Shown: piece by piece, positions 9,767 to 16,471 of the stretch | How positions within the stretch are numbered: the stretch's first letter is position 1 | How the letters are laid out: the number at the start of each line of letters is the position of its first letter | Assembly (NCBI GenBank): GCA_003599485.1 | Contig: QZKM01000033.1 | Span: 1-33,351 of the forward strand | DNA length: 33,351 nucleotides | Direction: 5' to 3' | From: Gammaproteobacteria bacterium | Lineage (GTDB): Bacteria > Pseudomonadota > Gammaproteobacteria > SURF-13 | The notes under the pieces: generated by a model | Told to the model about the DNA's origin: nothing | Seen by the model: the letters and a program-made list of their open reading frames with translations, nothing else | Databases searched by the model: none | Made by a program: the position numbers and the translations under genes

Positions 9767-11267
9767 ACTTCAACTTCACGCGCAGCGTCTTGAGATGCTG
9801 CGCCTCGTCGTTCAGATCGGCGCGGGTCAGGGGATGCTGGTTGAGCCAGCCGCGCGGAAACTTGAGCTTGATCGCAGCGCCCCGCACCGTCACGCGCGCC
9901 GACGCCGGGGCGCGCCGGTTGCGGCACAGCAGCACCGCCAGGCGCAACAGCACGCACAGCTTCATCAGCGCGCCGCGCATGCCTGCGGGCAAGGCCTGCA
10001 AGACAGCCAGCGCGGGTTTGCCGCGCTGGTTCAAGATGAGCGCGGCCAGACACTGCTGCTCCTGGCGCGAGAAACCGGGCAGGTCGGCGTGCTCGACCAG
10101 ATACGCCCCGTGCTTGCGGTACTGGCTGTAGCTCACGCTGAGGCCGATTTCATGCAACCTGGCCGCCCACTGCAACAGATTGCGCCACGGCGGCGCGTGC
10201 AATTCCCAGCCGGCGCCGGCCTGGCGCAGCAGGCGCAGCGCGCTGTTGCTCACGCGCCGCGCCTGGGCGCCGTCTATGGCGTGGCGCTCAACCAACTCCT
10301 CAATGGTGCGTGCGCGCACGTCTTCATGGCGCACGCGCCCCAGCATGTCGTACAGCAGGCCCTCGCGCAGCGCGCCCGGCGCATAGCGCAGGCGCTTGAT
10401 GGAAAACGCCTGGAACAAGGCGGCGAGTACCGCCACCCCGCCGGGCAACACCGCCGCGCGCGCGCGCTTGAGTCCGGGGAAATCCAGCTTGTCCACACGC
10501 CCGGCGGCAATCATGCGCTTGCGCAGCCTGGCCAGGGCCGCGGGCGTGATGGCGTCCTCGCCCCAGCCGCTGGCGCGCACGATCTCCTGTATCGCGTTGA
10601 TGGTGCCCGAAGCACCGATGCACTGTTCCCAGTCCAGCGCGCGCAACCGCCCCGCCACCGGCTGCAATTCCTGACGCGAGGCCAGCTCGGCCTGGGCGAA
10701 GCGCTTGGCGGTAATTACCCCGTCCGGAAAATAGCGCAGACTGCAGGCTACGCAGCCGGCCTGCACGCTGGCGAGTTGCGCCACCCTGAAGCCACGCCCC
10801 ACGATGATCTCGGTGCTGCCGCCGCCGATGTCCACCACCAGGCGCCGCTCGCGGCCCGGCGGCAGGCTGTGCGCCACGCCCAGGTAGATGAGACGCGCCT
10901 CCTCATGCCCGGCGATGACCTCGATGGGATGTCCCAGCGCGCGCTGCGCGGCGCGCATGAACTCCCTGGCGTTGTGCGCCAGTCTCAGGGTATGGGTGCC
11001 CACGGCCCGCACCGCGCCCGGCGGCATACCGCGCAGGCGCTGGCCGAAACGGCGCAGGCACTCCAGGGCGCGTCGCCCGGCGTCCCTGCTCAATTGATTT
11101 TTTTTATTCAGGCCCGCGCCCAGTTGCACCATTTCGCGGCGCCGGTCCAGGATGCGCAATCCGCCGCCATGCACGCGCGCGACGATCATGTGAAAACTGT
11201 TGGAGCCGAGATCCACGGCCGCGAGCGTGTCGGGTTGCGCGCGCGCGCTGGGCCTTATGCTAGTCAA
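9759..11267 (-). CDS. ppx: Exopolyphosphatase (Ppx/GppA family)
   Basis: A 502-residue Ppx/GppA phosphatase of the actin-like ATPase superfamily. AAVDLGSNSFHMIVARV is the phosphate-1 motif and VVDIGGGSTEIIVG the phosphate-2 motif. An HD-like C-terminal region includes ARLHEIGLSVSYSQYRKHGAYLVEHA. It removes terminal phosphates from polyphosphate, opposing PPK, or hydrolyses pppGpp; the ppk neighbour favours Ppx. Translation probably starts at TTG (11265-11267), as no ATG lies between it and the conserved core and GGGGAG is well placed 7-10 bases upstream. The start overlaps the end of the upstream transporter gene by 8 bases, suggesting coupled translation. The 3' end overlaps ppk tail to tail. 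Confidence 0.94.
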   Translation of the reverse strand: MTSIRPSARAQPDTLAAVDLGSNSFHMIVARVHGGGLRILDRRREMVQLGAGLNKKNQLSRDAGRRALECLRRFGQRLRGMPPGAVRAVGTHTLRLAHNAREFMRAAQRALGHPIEVIAGHEEARLIYLGVAHSLPPGRERRLVVDIGGGSTEIIVGRGFRVAQLASVQAGCVACSLRYFPDGVITAKRFAQAELASRQELQPVAGRLRALDWEQCIGASGTINAIQEIVRASGWGEDAITPAALARLRKRMIAAGRVDKLDFPGLKRARAAVLPGGVAVLAALFQAFSIKRLRYAPGALREGLLYDMLGRVRHEDVRARTIEELVERHAIDGAQARRVSNSALRLLRQAGAGWELHAPPWRNLLQWAARLHEIGLSVSYSQYRKHGAYLVEHADLPGFSRQEQQCLAALILNQRGKPALAVLQALPAGMRGALMKLCVLLRLAVLLCRNRRAPASARVTVRGAAIKLKFPRGWLNQHPLTRADLNDEAQHLKTLRVKLKFS

Positions 11268-12198
11268 GCGACGACTCCCCGCCGCGCGCCGGCGCGGGAC
11301 GCAATACGTGCGTCGCGGACTCGGGTTGCAGCGTCACATGTTCGATCCCGTAACGCTCACGCAGCAACTCGCGCAGTTCATGCAGCACCTGTTCCCATTC
11401 TGTTAAATCCCGCACCCGCACGTGCGCCGACAGCACCACCAGGCCGGAGGACAGGGTCCAGATGTGCAGGTCGTGCACCGACAGCACGCCGGGCAACGCC
11501 CCCATGCTGCGCCCGACTTCCGGCAAATTCACACCCGGCGGCACGCCTTCCATGAGCACGTGCAACGCCTCGCGCAGCAGGTTAAGGCTGGAATAGAGTA
11601 TCAACGCGCAAATCAACAGCGACAACAGGGGATCAATCGGCGTCCAGCCGGTGAACAGAATCACTACGCCCGCGGCGAGCGCGGCAACCGAGCCGAGCGC
11701 ATCACCCATGACGTGCAATAAGGCGGCGCGCGTGTTAAGCGTCTGCGCGCCGCGGGTGAGGATGCGCGCAACGATCAGGTTGGCGATCAAACCCAGCGCG
11801 GCGATCAGCGTCACCATGCCACCCGCCACCGGCTGCGGGGTGGAGAAGCGCTGCACGGCGGCATAACCGATGCCGGCCACCAGCAGCAGCATGAACAAAC
11901 CATTGCCCAGCGCCACCAGCACCTCGGCGCGTCCCAAGCCATAGGAGTAACGCGCCGAAAGCGGGCGGCGCGCCATCCAGGCGGCAAGCGCGGCAAACCC
12001 CAGGGCGGCGCTGTCCGTCACCATGTGGCCGGCGTCGCTGAGCAGGGCGAGCGATCCGGCCCACCAGCCCGCCACGGCCTCGATCAGCGCGAAGCCGAAC
12101 GTCAGCAGCAGGGCTGCGCCGAGCGCGCCGCCGCCCATTTCGGCCGCGTGGCGCTGACCCTGCGTCGGATACGGCTGGGCATAACGGTGTTCAGGCAT
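11260..12198 (-). CDS. Cation diffusion facilitator (Zn/Co/Cd efflux)
   Basis: A 312-residue CDF transporter of the CzcD/ZitB type. The metal site in membrane helices two and five is visible as SDAGHMVTD (Asp55, His58, Asp62) and HVMGDALGS (His162, Asp166). About six hydrophobic segments precede a cytoplasmic C-terminal ferredoxin-like domain beginning around SVHDLHIWTLSSG, which in this family binds regulatory metal. It exports divalent cations, probably zinc, in exchange for protons. The first 20 residues are short and contain a few histidines. The gene overlaps ppx downstream. Metal specificity cannot be read with confidence. Confidence 0.93.
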   Translation of the reverse strand: MPEHRYAQPYPTQGQRHAAEMGGGALGAALLLTFGFALIEAVAGWWAGSLALLSDAGHMVTDSAALGFAALAAWMARRPLSARYSYGLGRAEVLVALGNGLFMLLLVAGIGYAAVQRFSTPQPVAGGMVTLIAALGLIANLIVARILTRGAQTLNTRAALLHVMGDALGSVAALAAGVVILFTGWTPIDPLLSLLICALILYSSLNLLREALHVLMEGVPPGVNLPEVGRSMGALPGVLSVHDLHIWTLSSGLVVLSAHVRVRDLTEWEQVLHELRELLRERYGIEHVTLQPESATHVLRPAPARGGESSLD

Positions 12199-12331
12199 GG
12201 GTTTAGGTGTATGATCTTACAGGACTCGTGACTAGTATAGCGCGCGGCATAACGGGCTGAAGCAGTTCCCGCGCTGACGATATAGAAACGGCTGTGGCAG
12301 AGGGTGAAGACGGCACTACCCCATTTACATC

Positions 12332-14767
12332 ATGCGCAAGCCCGCTCTAAAACTACTCCTTCAATACTCGCCGTTTCTGGCGTTGGCGTCGGGTTTACTG
12401 GTCACCGGGATGCAGGCCGCTCATGAACGAACCACCCTGCAAACGATGGCCGGCAACCGTTTCGAGCAGGCGGTTCACACTACCCAGGCCCTGTTGGAAC
12501 GGCGCATGAATCGCTATCTAGGCGCCCTGGAAGGGGTGCGCGCCCTGTATGCCGCCAGCCAGTCCGTAGAGCGTCACGAGTTCCGCACCTATGTGCAAAG
12601 CCTGAACCTCCCGCTCCGTTACCCCGGGCTTGCGGCCGTTCAATACACGCCGCGCGAAACTCCCGCCACACTGGATGATTTTCACGCCCGGCTCAAGGAA
12701 GCGGGGCTGGGTGAATTCAAAGCCTGGGATCTGGCTGGCGGGCGCGGCGGGACGCTGCGCGCCGCCGGGGAATATCTGCCTGTCGAGTTTATCGAGCCCT
12801 ACACGCCTCTGGCGCTGGCCTTTGACGTTTCTTCCGGCACAGCCAATCACGAGGCGCTCAGGCGCGCCCGCGACCAGGGCCTGCCGGCCTTGTCGGGCAA
12901 GATTACCGGGCTGCTGGAAGGCGCCGGTGACCAGTCTGGCGACCAGCCGGGATTTTTACTGTTTGTGCCCATCTATCGCAATGGCATGCCGCTCGACACC
13001 GTGGCGGAACGCCGCGCGGCCCTGCAAGGCTATGTGAGCGGGGTGTTTCACGCGCGCGATCTGCTGGGGGGCATTTATGACGATCAAGCCCATCCGCATA
13101 TTGACTTCGCGGTCTTCGACGGCGCGGCGCTGACCCGCGAGGCCTTGCTCTATGATGACGACAACGTGACGCATGCACTGGATCCTACTCACCAGGCCGC
13201 TTTTGCAACCGCGCGCACGCTTGCCATTGCGGGACATAGCTGGACGCTTTACTTCTCCAGCCTGCCTGAATTCGACGCGCAGCCGAGGCATAACTTCCCG
13301 CTGCTCATATTGATGGGCGGCACGACGCTCAGCGTACTGCTGTTCTGGGTGATCTGGCTGCAAGTCAAAGGCCGCGCCGAGGCCGAACGCATCTCCGCCG
13401 AACTGCGGGAAAACCAGATGCGCCTCAGCGAGAGCGCGCAACTCCTCAAGCATCAGGCCCTGCACGACGCGCTCACCCGTCTGCCCAACCGCGCGTTGCT
13501 CGAAGACCGCCTGCAACAATCCCTTCTCGCTGGTACCCGCGACCCCAAGCCGCTCGCCCTCCTCATCATGGACCTCGACCGCTTCAAGGAGGTCAACGAC
13601 ACCCTCGGCCACCACGCCGGCGACCAGTTGCTGCAACAGATCGCGCTGCGCCTGCAGAATGCGCTGCGCAAATCCGACACCATCGCGCGCCTGGGCGGCG
13701 ATGAATTCGCGGTGCTGCTGCCGGGGGCGGACGCAGAGGGCGCCGTCCGCACGGCGCGCACCATGCTCACCAATCTGGAGGCCGCATTCCCGGTCGAGGG
13801 ACGTATGCTCGACGCGCGCGCGAGCATCGGTATCGCCCTGTCTCCCGCGCACGGCACGGATGCCGTCACCCTGCTGCGCCACGCCGATATCGCCATGTAT
13901 ACCGCCAAGCACGCGCGCCACGGCTATGCGCTGTATGACAGCGGGCAGGACCAGAACAGCCTGCTGCAACTGACGCTGACGAGCGCCCTGGATCGCGCCA
14001 TCGCGCACCGGGAGCTTACGCTTTACTATCAGCCCAGGGTGGATTTCAAGACCGGACGGGTGACGGGCGCCGAGGCCCTGGTGCGCTGGCAACATCCCGA
14101 GCGCGGGCTGATTGCGCCGGACGAGTTCATTCCGCTTGCCGAACGCACCGGACTGATCCGGCCCCTGACGCAGAGGGTGTTGAGCGAGGCCTTGCGCCAG
14201 TGCGCAGCATGGCGGCACGCCGGCATCGAGATGACGCTTTCGGTCAACCTCTCGGCGCGCGATTTCCAGGAGAACCGGCTTTGCGAGATGATCGCCTCCC
14301 AGCTCTCGGCCTGGGACGTCCCGCCGCACTGCCTGGAGTTTGACATTCCCGAAGACGCCCTCACCCCGGCGTACGTTCACATCGCACTGTTGCGCCTTGA
14401 CGCCATGGGCGTGCGCCTGTCCATTGATTGTTTTGGCAGCGGCCACTCATCGCTGCCCTCCCTCAAGAGACTGCCGCTGGACACCTTCAAGATTGACAGG
14501 TCACTTATAAAGAGCATGACCAAAGACAACGATACCGCGGTCATTGTGCGCTCGGCCATTAATCTTGCGCACGACCTTGGGCTTGGCGTGGTGGCCGAAG
14601 GCGTGGAGGATCAACAAACCTGGGACAGGCTCGACGAGTTCGGCTGTGACGCCGCGCAGGGGTTTTTCCTCAGTCCGCCGCTGCCGCCTGACGACTTGCT
14701 GCGCTGGATACAACAGCGTAACGCGGAAACCGCGCACAACACAAAAAACAACGCGGCGGACTCTTAA
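12332..14767 (+). CDS. Membrane CHASE-GGDEF-EAL cyclic-di-GMP protein with altered EAL site
   Basis: An 811-residue protein. A membrane helix (about 10-30) is followed by a periplasmic CHASE sensor domain (about 50-250), a second helix (about 322-345), a GGDEF domain and an EAL domain. GGDEF is intact at 455-459 and is preceded by an RxxD inhibitory site RKSD (446-449), so diguanylate cyclase activity with product inhibition is plausible. In the EAL domain Glu581-Ala-Leu is present, but the DDFG metal motif reads IDCFGSG: Asp699 is retained and the second Asp is Cys700. The ELTE motif reads FDIPED. Phosphodiesterase activity may be reduced or lost. Its stop overlaps moaC tail to tail by 4 bases. 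No clear Shine-Dalgarno precedes the ATG. Confidence 0.93.
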   Translation: MRKPALKLLLQYSPFLALASGLLVTGMQAAHERTTLQTMAGNRFEQAVHTTQALLERRMNRYLGALEGVRALYAASQSVERHEFRTYVQSLNLPLRYPGLAAVQYTPRETPATLDDFHARLKEAGLGEFKAWDLAGGRGGTLRAAGEYLPVEFIEPYTPLALAFDVSSGTANHEALRRARDQGLPALSGKITGLLEGAGDQSGDQPGFLLFVPIYRNGMPLDTVAERRAALQGYVSGVFHARDLLGGIYDDQAHPHIDFAVFDGAALTREALLYDDDNVTHALDPTHQAAFATARTLAIAGHSWTLYFSSLPEFDAQPRHNFPLLILMGGTTLSVLLFWVIWLQVKGRAEAERISAELRENQMRLSESAQLLKHQALHDALTRLPNRALLEDRLQQSLLAGTRDPKPLALLIMDLDRFKEVNDTLGHHAGDQLLQQIALRLQNALRKSDTIARLGGDEFAVLLPGADAEGAVRTARTMLTNLEAAFPVEGRMLDARASIGIALSPAHGTDAVTLLRHADIAMYTAKHARHGYALYDSGQDQNSLLQLTLTSALDRAIAHRELTLYYQPRVDFKTGRVTGAEALVRWQHPERGLIAPDEFIPLAERTGLIRPLTQRVLSEALRQCAAWRHAGIEMTLSVNLSARDFQENRLCEMIASQLSAWDVPPHCLEFDIPEDALTPAYVHIALLRLDAMGVRLSIDCFGSGHSSLPSLKRLPLDTFKIDRSLIKSMTKDNDTAVIVRSAINLAHDLGLGVVAEGVEDQQTWDRLDEFGCDAAQGFFLSPPLPPDDLLRWIQQRNAETAHNTKNNAADS

Positions 14768-15243
14768 TCTCTCCTCCGCCATTCACCCGACTTGCCGCCG
14801 CTCTTTTCCAGCAAGCGGATCGCATCCAGGGTCATGCCGCGGTCTGCCGCCTTGCACATATCGTAGAGGGTGAGCAGCGCGATCTCGACGGCGATCAATG
14901 CCTCCATCTCCACGCCGGTCTGCGCCTCCGCTTCCGCCGTGGCGCGGCAATACACCGCGTTCTCCTCCGGGCGCGCCTCCAGCTCGACTTCAATCTTGCT
15001 GAGCGGCACGCTGTGACAGAGTGGAATGAGTTCAGCGGTCTTCTTCGCCGCCATGATGCCCGCCACGCGCGCCACGCCCAGCACGTCGCCCTTGGCGTGC
15101 GCGCCCTCCATGATAAGCCGCAAGGTGGCGGGCTGCATGTGGATGACGCCTTCGGCGCAGGCGCGGCGCAACGTCACGGGCTTGCCGCCCACGTCCACCA
15201 TGCGCGCCTCGCCCTGGGCGTTAAAATGACTTAATTTACTCAT
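14764..15243 (-). CDS. moaC: MoaC, cyclic pyranopterin monophosphate synthase
   Basis: A 159-residue MoaC of normal length. It converts the MoaA product into cyclic pyranopterin monophosphate, the second reaction of molybdenum-cofactor synthesis. Conserved segments are [35 protein letters not shown] with the active-site His, [24 protein letters not shown], and the [17 protein letters not shown]-terminus. It is divergent from moaD, with only 23 bases between the start codons, so promoters for one must lie inside the other. moaA is not in the window. The 3' end overlaps the CHASE-GGDEF-EAL gene by four bases. Confidence 0.97.
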   Translation of the reverse strand: MSKLSHFNAQGEARMVDVGGKPVTLRRACAEGVIHMQPATLRLIMEGAHAKGDVLGVARVAGIMAAKKTAELIPLCHSVPLSKIEVELEARPEENAVYCRATAEAEAQTGVEMEALIAVEIALLTLYDMCKAADRGMTLDAIRLLEKSGGKSGEWRRRD

Positions 15244-15266
15244 GGATGCAGGTGTACACTTTGCTC

Positions 15267-15500
15267 ATGACGATTAGCGTAAAGTATTTTGCCGGCTTGC
15301 GCGAGCGTATGCAGCGCGCGGAGGATACCCTGCCCGCGCAAGGCGTCCACACGGTTGCCGAGGTGTGGAGCAAGGCTGCGCGCGGCGCACCCTGGCCGCC
15401 CAATATGCTGGCGGCGGTCAACCAGGACTACGCGCAAGCGCGCAGCGCCGTCAAGGACGGTGACGAGGTGGCGTTCTTTCCTCCTGTGACCGGCGGGTGA
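15267..15500 (+). CDS. moaD: MoaD, molybdopterin synthase small (sulfur-carrier) subunit
   Basis: A 77-residue ubiquitin-fold sulfur carrier. The C-terminal Gly-Gly after FFPPVTGG is the site of thiocarboxylation. The start MTISVKYFAGLRERM is the usual MoaD N-terminus, so I chose ATG 15267 rather than the in-frame ATG at 15246. No Shine-Dalgarno precedes it, but TACACT ends 6 bases before it, a possible -10 for a leaderless message. With MoaE it forms the synthase that inserts dithiolene sulfur into cyclic pyranopterin monophosphate. It is followed by a 230-base structured spacer before moaE. Confidence 0.93.
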   Translation: MTISVKYFAGLRERMQRAEDTLPAQGVHTVAEVWSKAARGAPWPPNMLAAVNQDYAQARSAVKDGDEVAFFPPVTGG

Positions 15501-15730
15501 GCCGCGAAGCGGCGAACGACCGGCCAAGGGCGAACCGCGAAGCGGTGAGCGGGTTGCAGGAAGCAACCTTGGGCTTTACGCGCAGCCAGGATGGCGTAGT
15601 GTAAAGGTCGGGCCGGTGTTAACAGTTTAACTGAGGTGACGCCAGGGAGGGCCTCTCATTGCTGGTAAAAATTGTCTCGGTGGCCAGGGATAGCCAAACC
15701 GCGGATGGCAACGATGATCTGGAGTAACCG
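15501..15730 (+). other. Spacer between moaD and moaE with repeats and stems
   Basis: No convincing gene fits this 230-base spacer. It begins with two copies of the small palindrome CCGCGAAGCGG (15502-15512 and 15535-15545). A stem GGTTGC/GCAACC at 15552-15568 follows, then CTTTAC/GTAAAG arms at 15574-15606 and a stem around CGGT-GGCC / GCC-AAACCG near 15679-15703. It could be a dispersed repeat plus a structured leader of moaE. I do not recognise a known riboswitch. Confidence 0.35.
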
Positions 15731-16168
15731 ATGACCATACAACTGCGCGCCGCGCCTTTCGACCCTTGGCAGGAACTGGCCCGCTACCAGGCAAACCTCA
15801 ATCAGGCGGGAAAGTTTGGCGCCACGGCCTGCTTCGCAGGGACGCTGCGCGACATGAATCAAGGCGATACGGTGAGCGCCATGACGCTGGAGCACTATCC
15901 CGGCATGACGGAAAAATATCTGGAGCAAATCAGCGCCGAGGCCGCGCAGCGTTTTGCAATTTTGGACAGCCTTATCCTGCATCGCCACGGCGCGCTTGCG
16001 CCCAATGACGCCATCGTGCTGGTAGCGGCATGGGCCGAGCACCGCGCGGCGGCGTTTGACGCCTGCCGTTATCTCATCGAAGAGCTGAAAACACGCGCGC
16101 CGTTCTGGAAAAAAGAGACACTGGAACACGGCGCGCGCTGGGTAGAGCACAACACCGCGCCGCGCTAA
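15731..16168 (+). CDS. moaE: MoaE, molybdopterin synthase large (catalytic) subunit
   Basis: A 145-residue MoaE of normal length. It binds the MoaD C-terminal tail and transfers sulfur to cyclic pyranopterin monophosphate. Recognisable segments are FAGTLRDMNQGDTVSAMTLEHYPGMTEK, RHGALAPNDAIVLVAAWAEHR and APFWKKE, the lysine-rich active-site stretch. The ATG at 15731 is preceded by a GGAG at a suitable distance. It lies downstream of moaD in the same direction but 230 bases away, so it may be separately transcribed or have a leader. The downstream 303-base gap belongs to the next gene's regulatory region. Confidence 0.96.
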   Translation: MTIQLRAAPFDPWQELARYQANLNQAGKFGATACFAGTLRDMNQGDTVSAMTLEHYPGMTEKYLEQISAEAAQRFAILDSLILHRHGALAPNDAIVLVAAWAEHRAAAFDACRYLIEELKTRAPFWKKETLEHGARWVEHNTAPR

Positions 16169-16471
16169 GCCCAACGCGGCACGATCTGCGTCACGCCAAA
16201 AAAGACCCTGCTTTTATGCGAGATAACGGCGGGAATTTAACTGAAATTTCACTCTGAAACCATATATTCACGTTGAATTTACATTGATTTACATCAAATT
16301 TACATTCGACTTTTAAAATTATTTTTTCTGTTAAATTGTTATTGAATAATGCTGCGGAAAGGATGATGATAATCTGTTGCCTACGGACAATAACATTGGC
16401 GCAGCAAACCGCAGCCGGGGTTCCGGGCGAAGCAAAAGCTTCATCGGCTCAGCGCGCCGGATTCCACCACC
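16169..16471 (+). promoter_or_regulatory. AT-rich intergenic region with perfect FNR/ANR box and phased ATTTACAT repeats
   Basis: This gap has no gene. Its centre is strikingly AT-rich compared with the surroundings. TTGAT-TTAC-ATCAA at 16284-16297 matches the FNR/ANR/CRP-family consensus TTGATN4ATCAA perfectly. TATTTT at 16320-16325 is a -10 placed so that the box centre would be at -41.5, the class II activator position. The box is embedded in three copies of ATTTACAT starting at 16277, 16287 and 16298, spaced about one helical turn apart. The predicted start near 16332 leaves a 140-base leader to the next gene. Confidence 0.6.

Noticed and set aside
9795-11555. A 586-codon open frame antisense to ppx and the CDF gene
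   Set aside because: It crosses two clear genes on the opposite strand and has a low-complexity, Arg/Ala/His/Gln-rich translation.
12956-14446. A 496-codon open frame antisense to the CHASE-GGDEF-EAL gene
   Set aside because: The forward strand gives complete recognised domains over the whole span; the antisense product has none.
15501-15730. Molybdenum-cofactor riboswitch
   Set aside because: Stems are present, but I could not recognise the conserved core of that RNA, and it normally lies before the first moa gene.
16277-16305. PHO box on the minus strand formed by the ATTTACAT repeats
   Set aside because: The reverse units ATGTAAAT resemble the PhoB half-site only weakly, and no gene starts leftwards from there.
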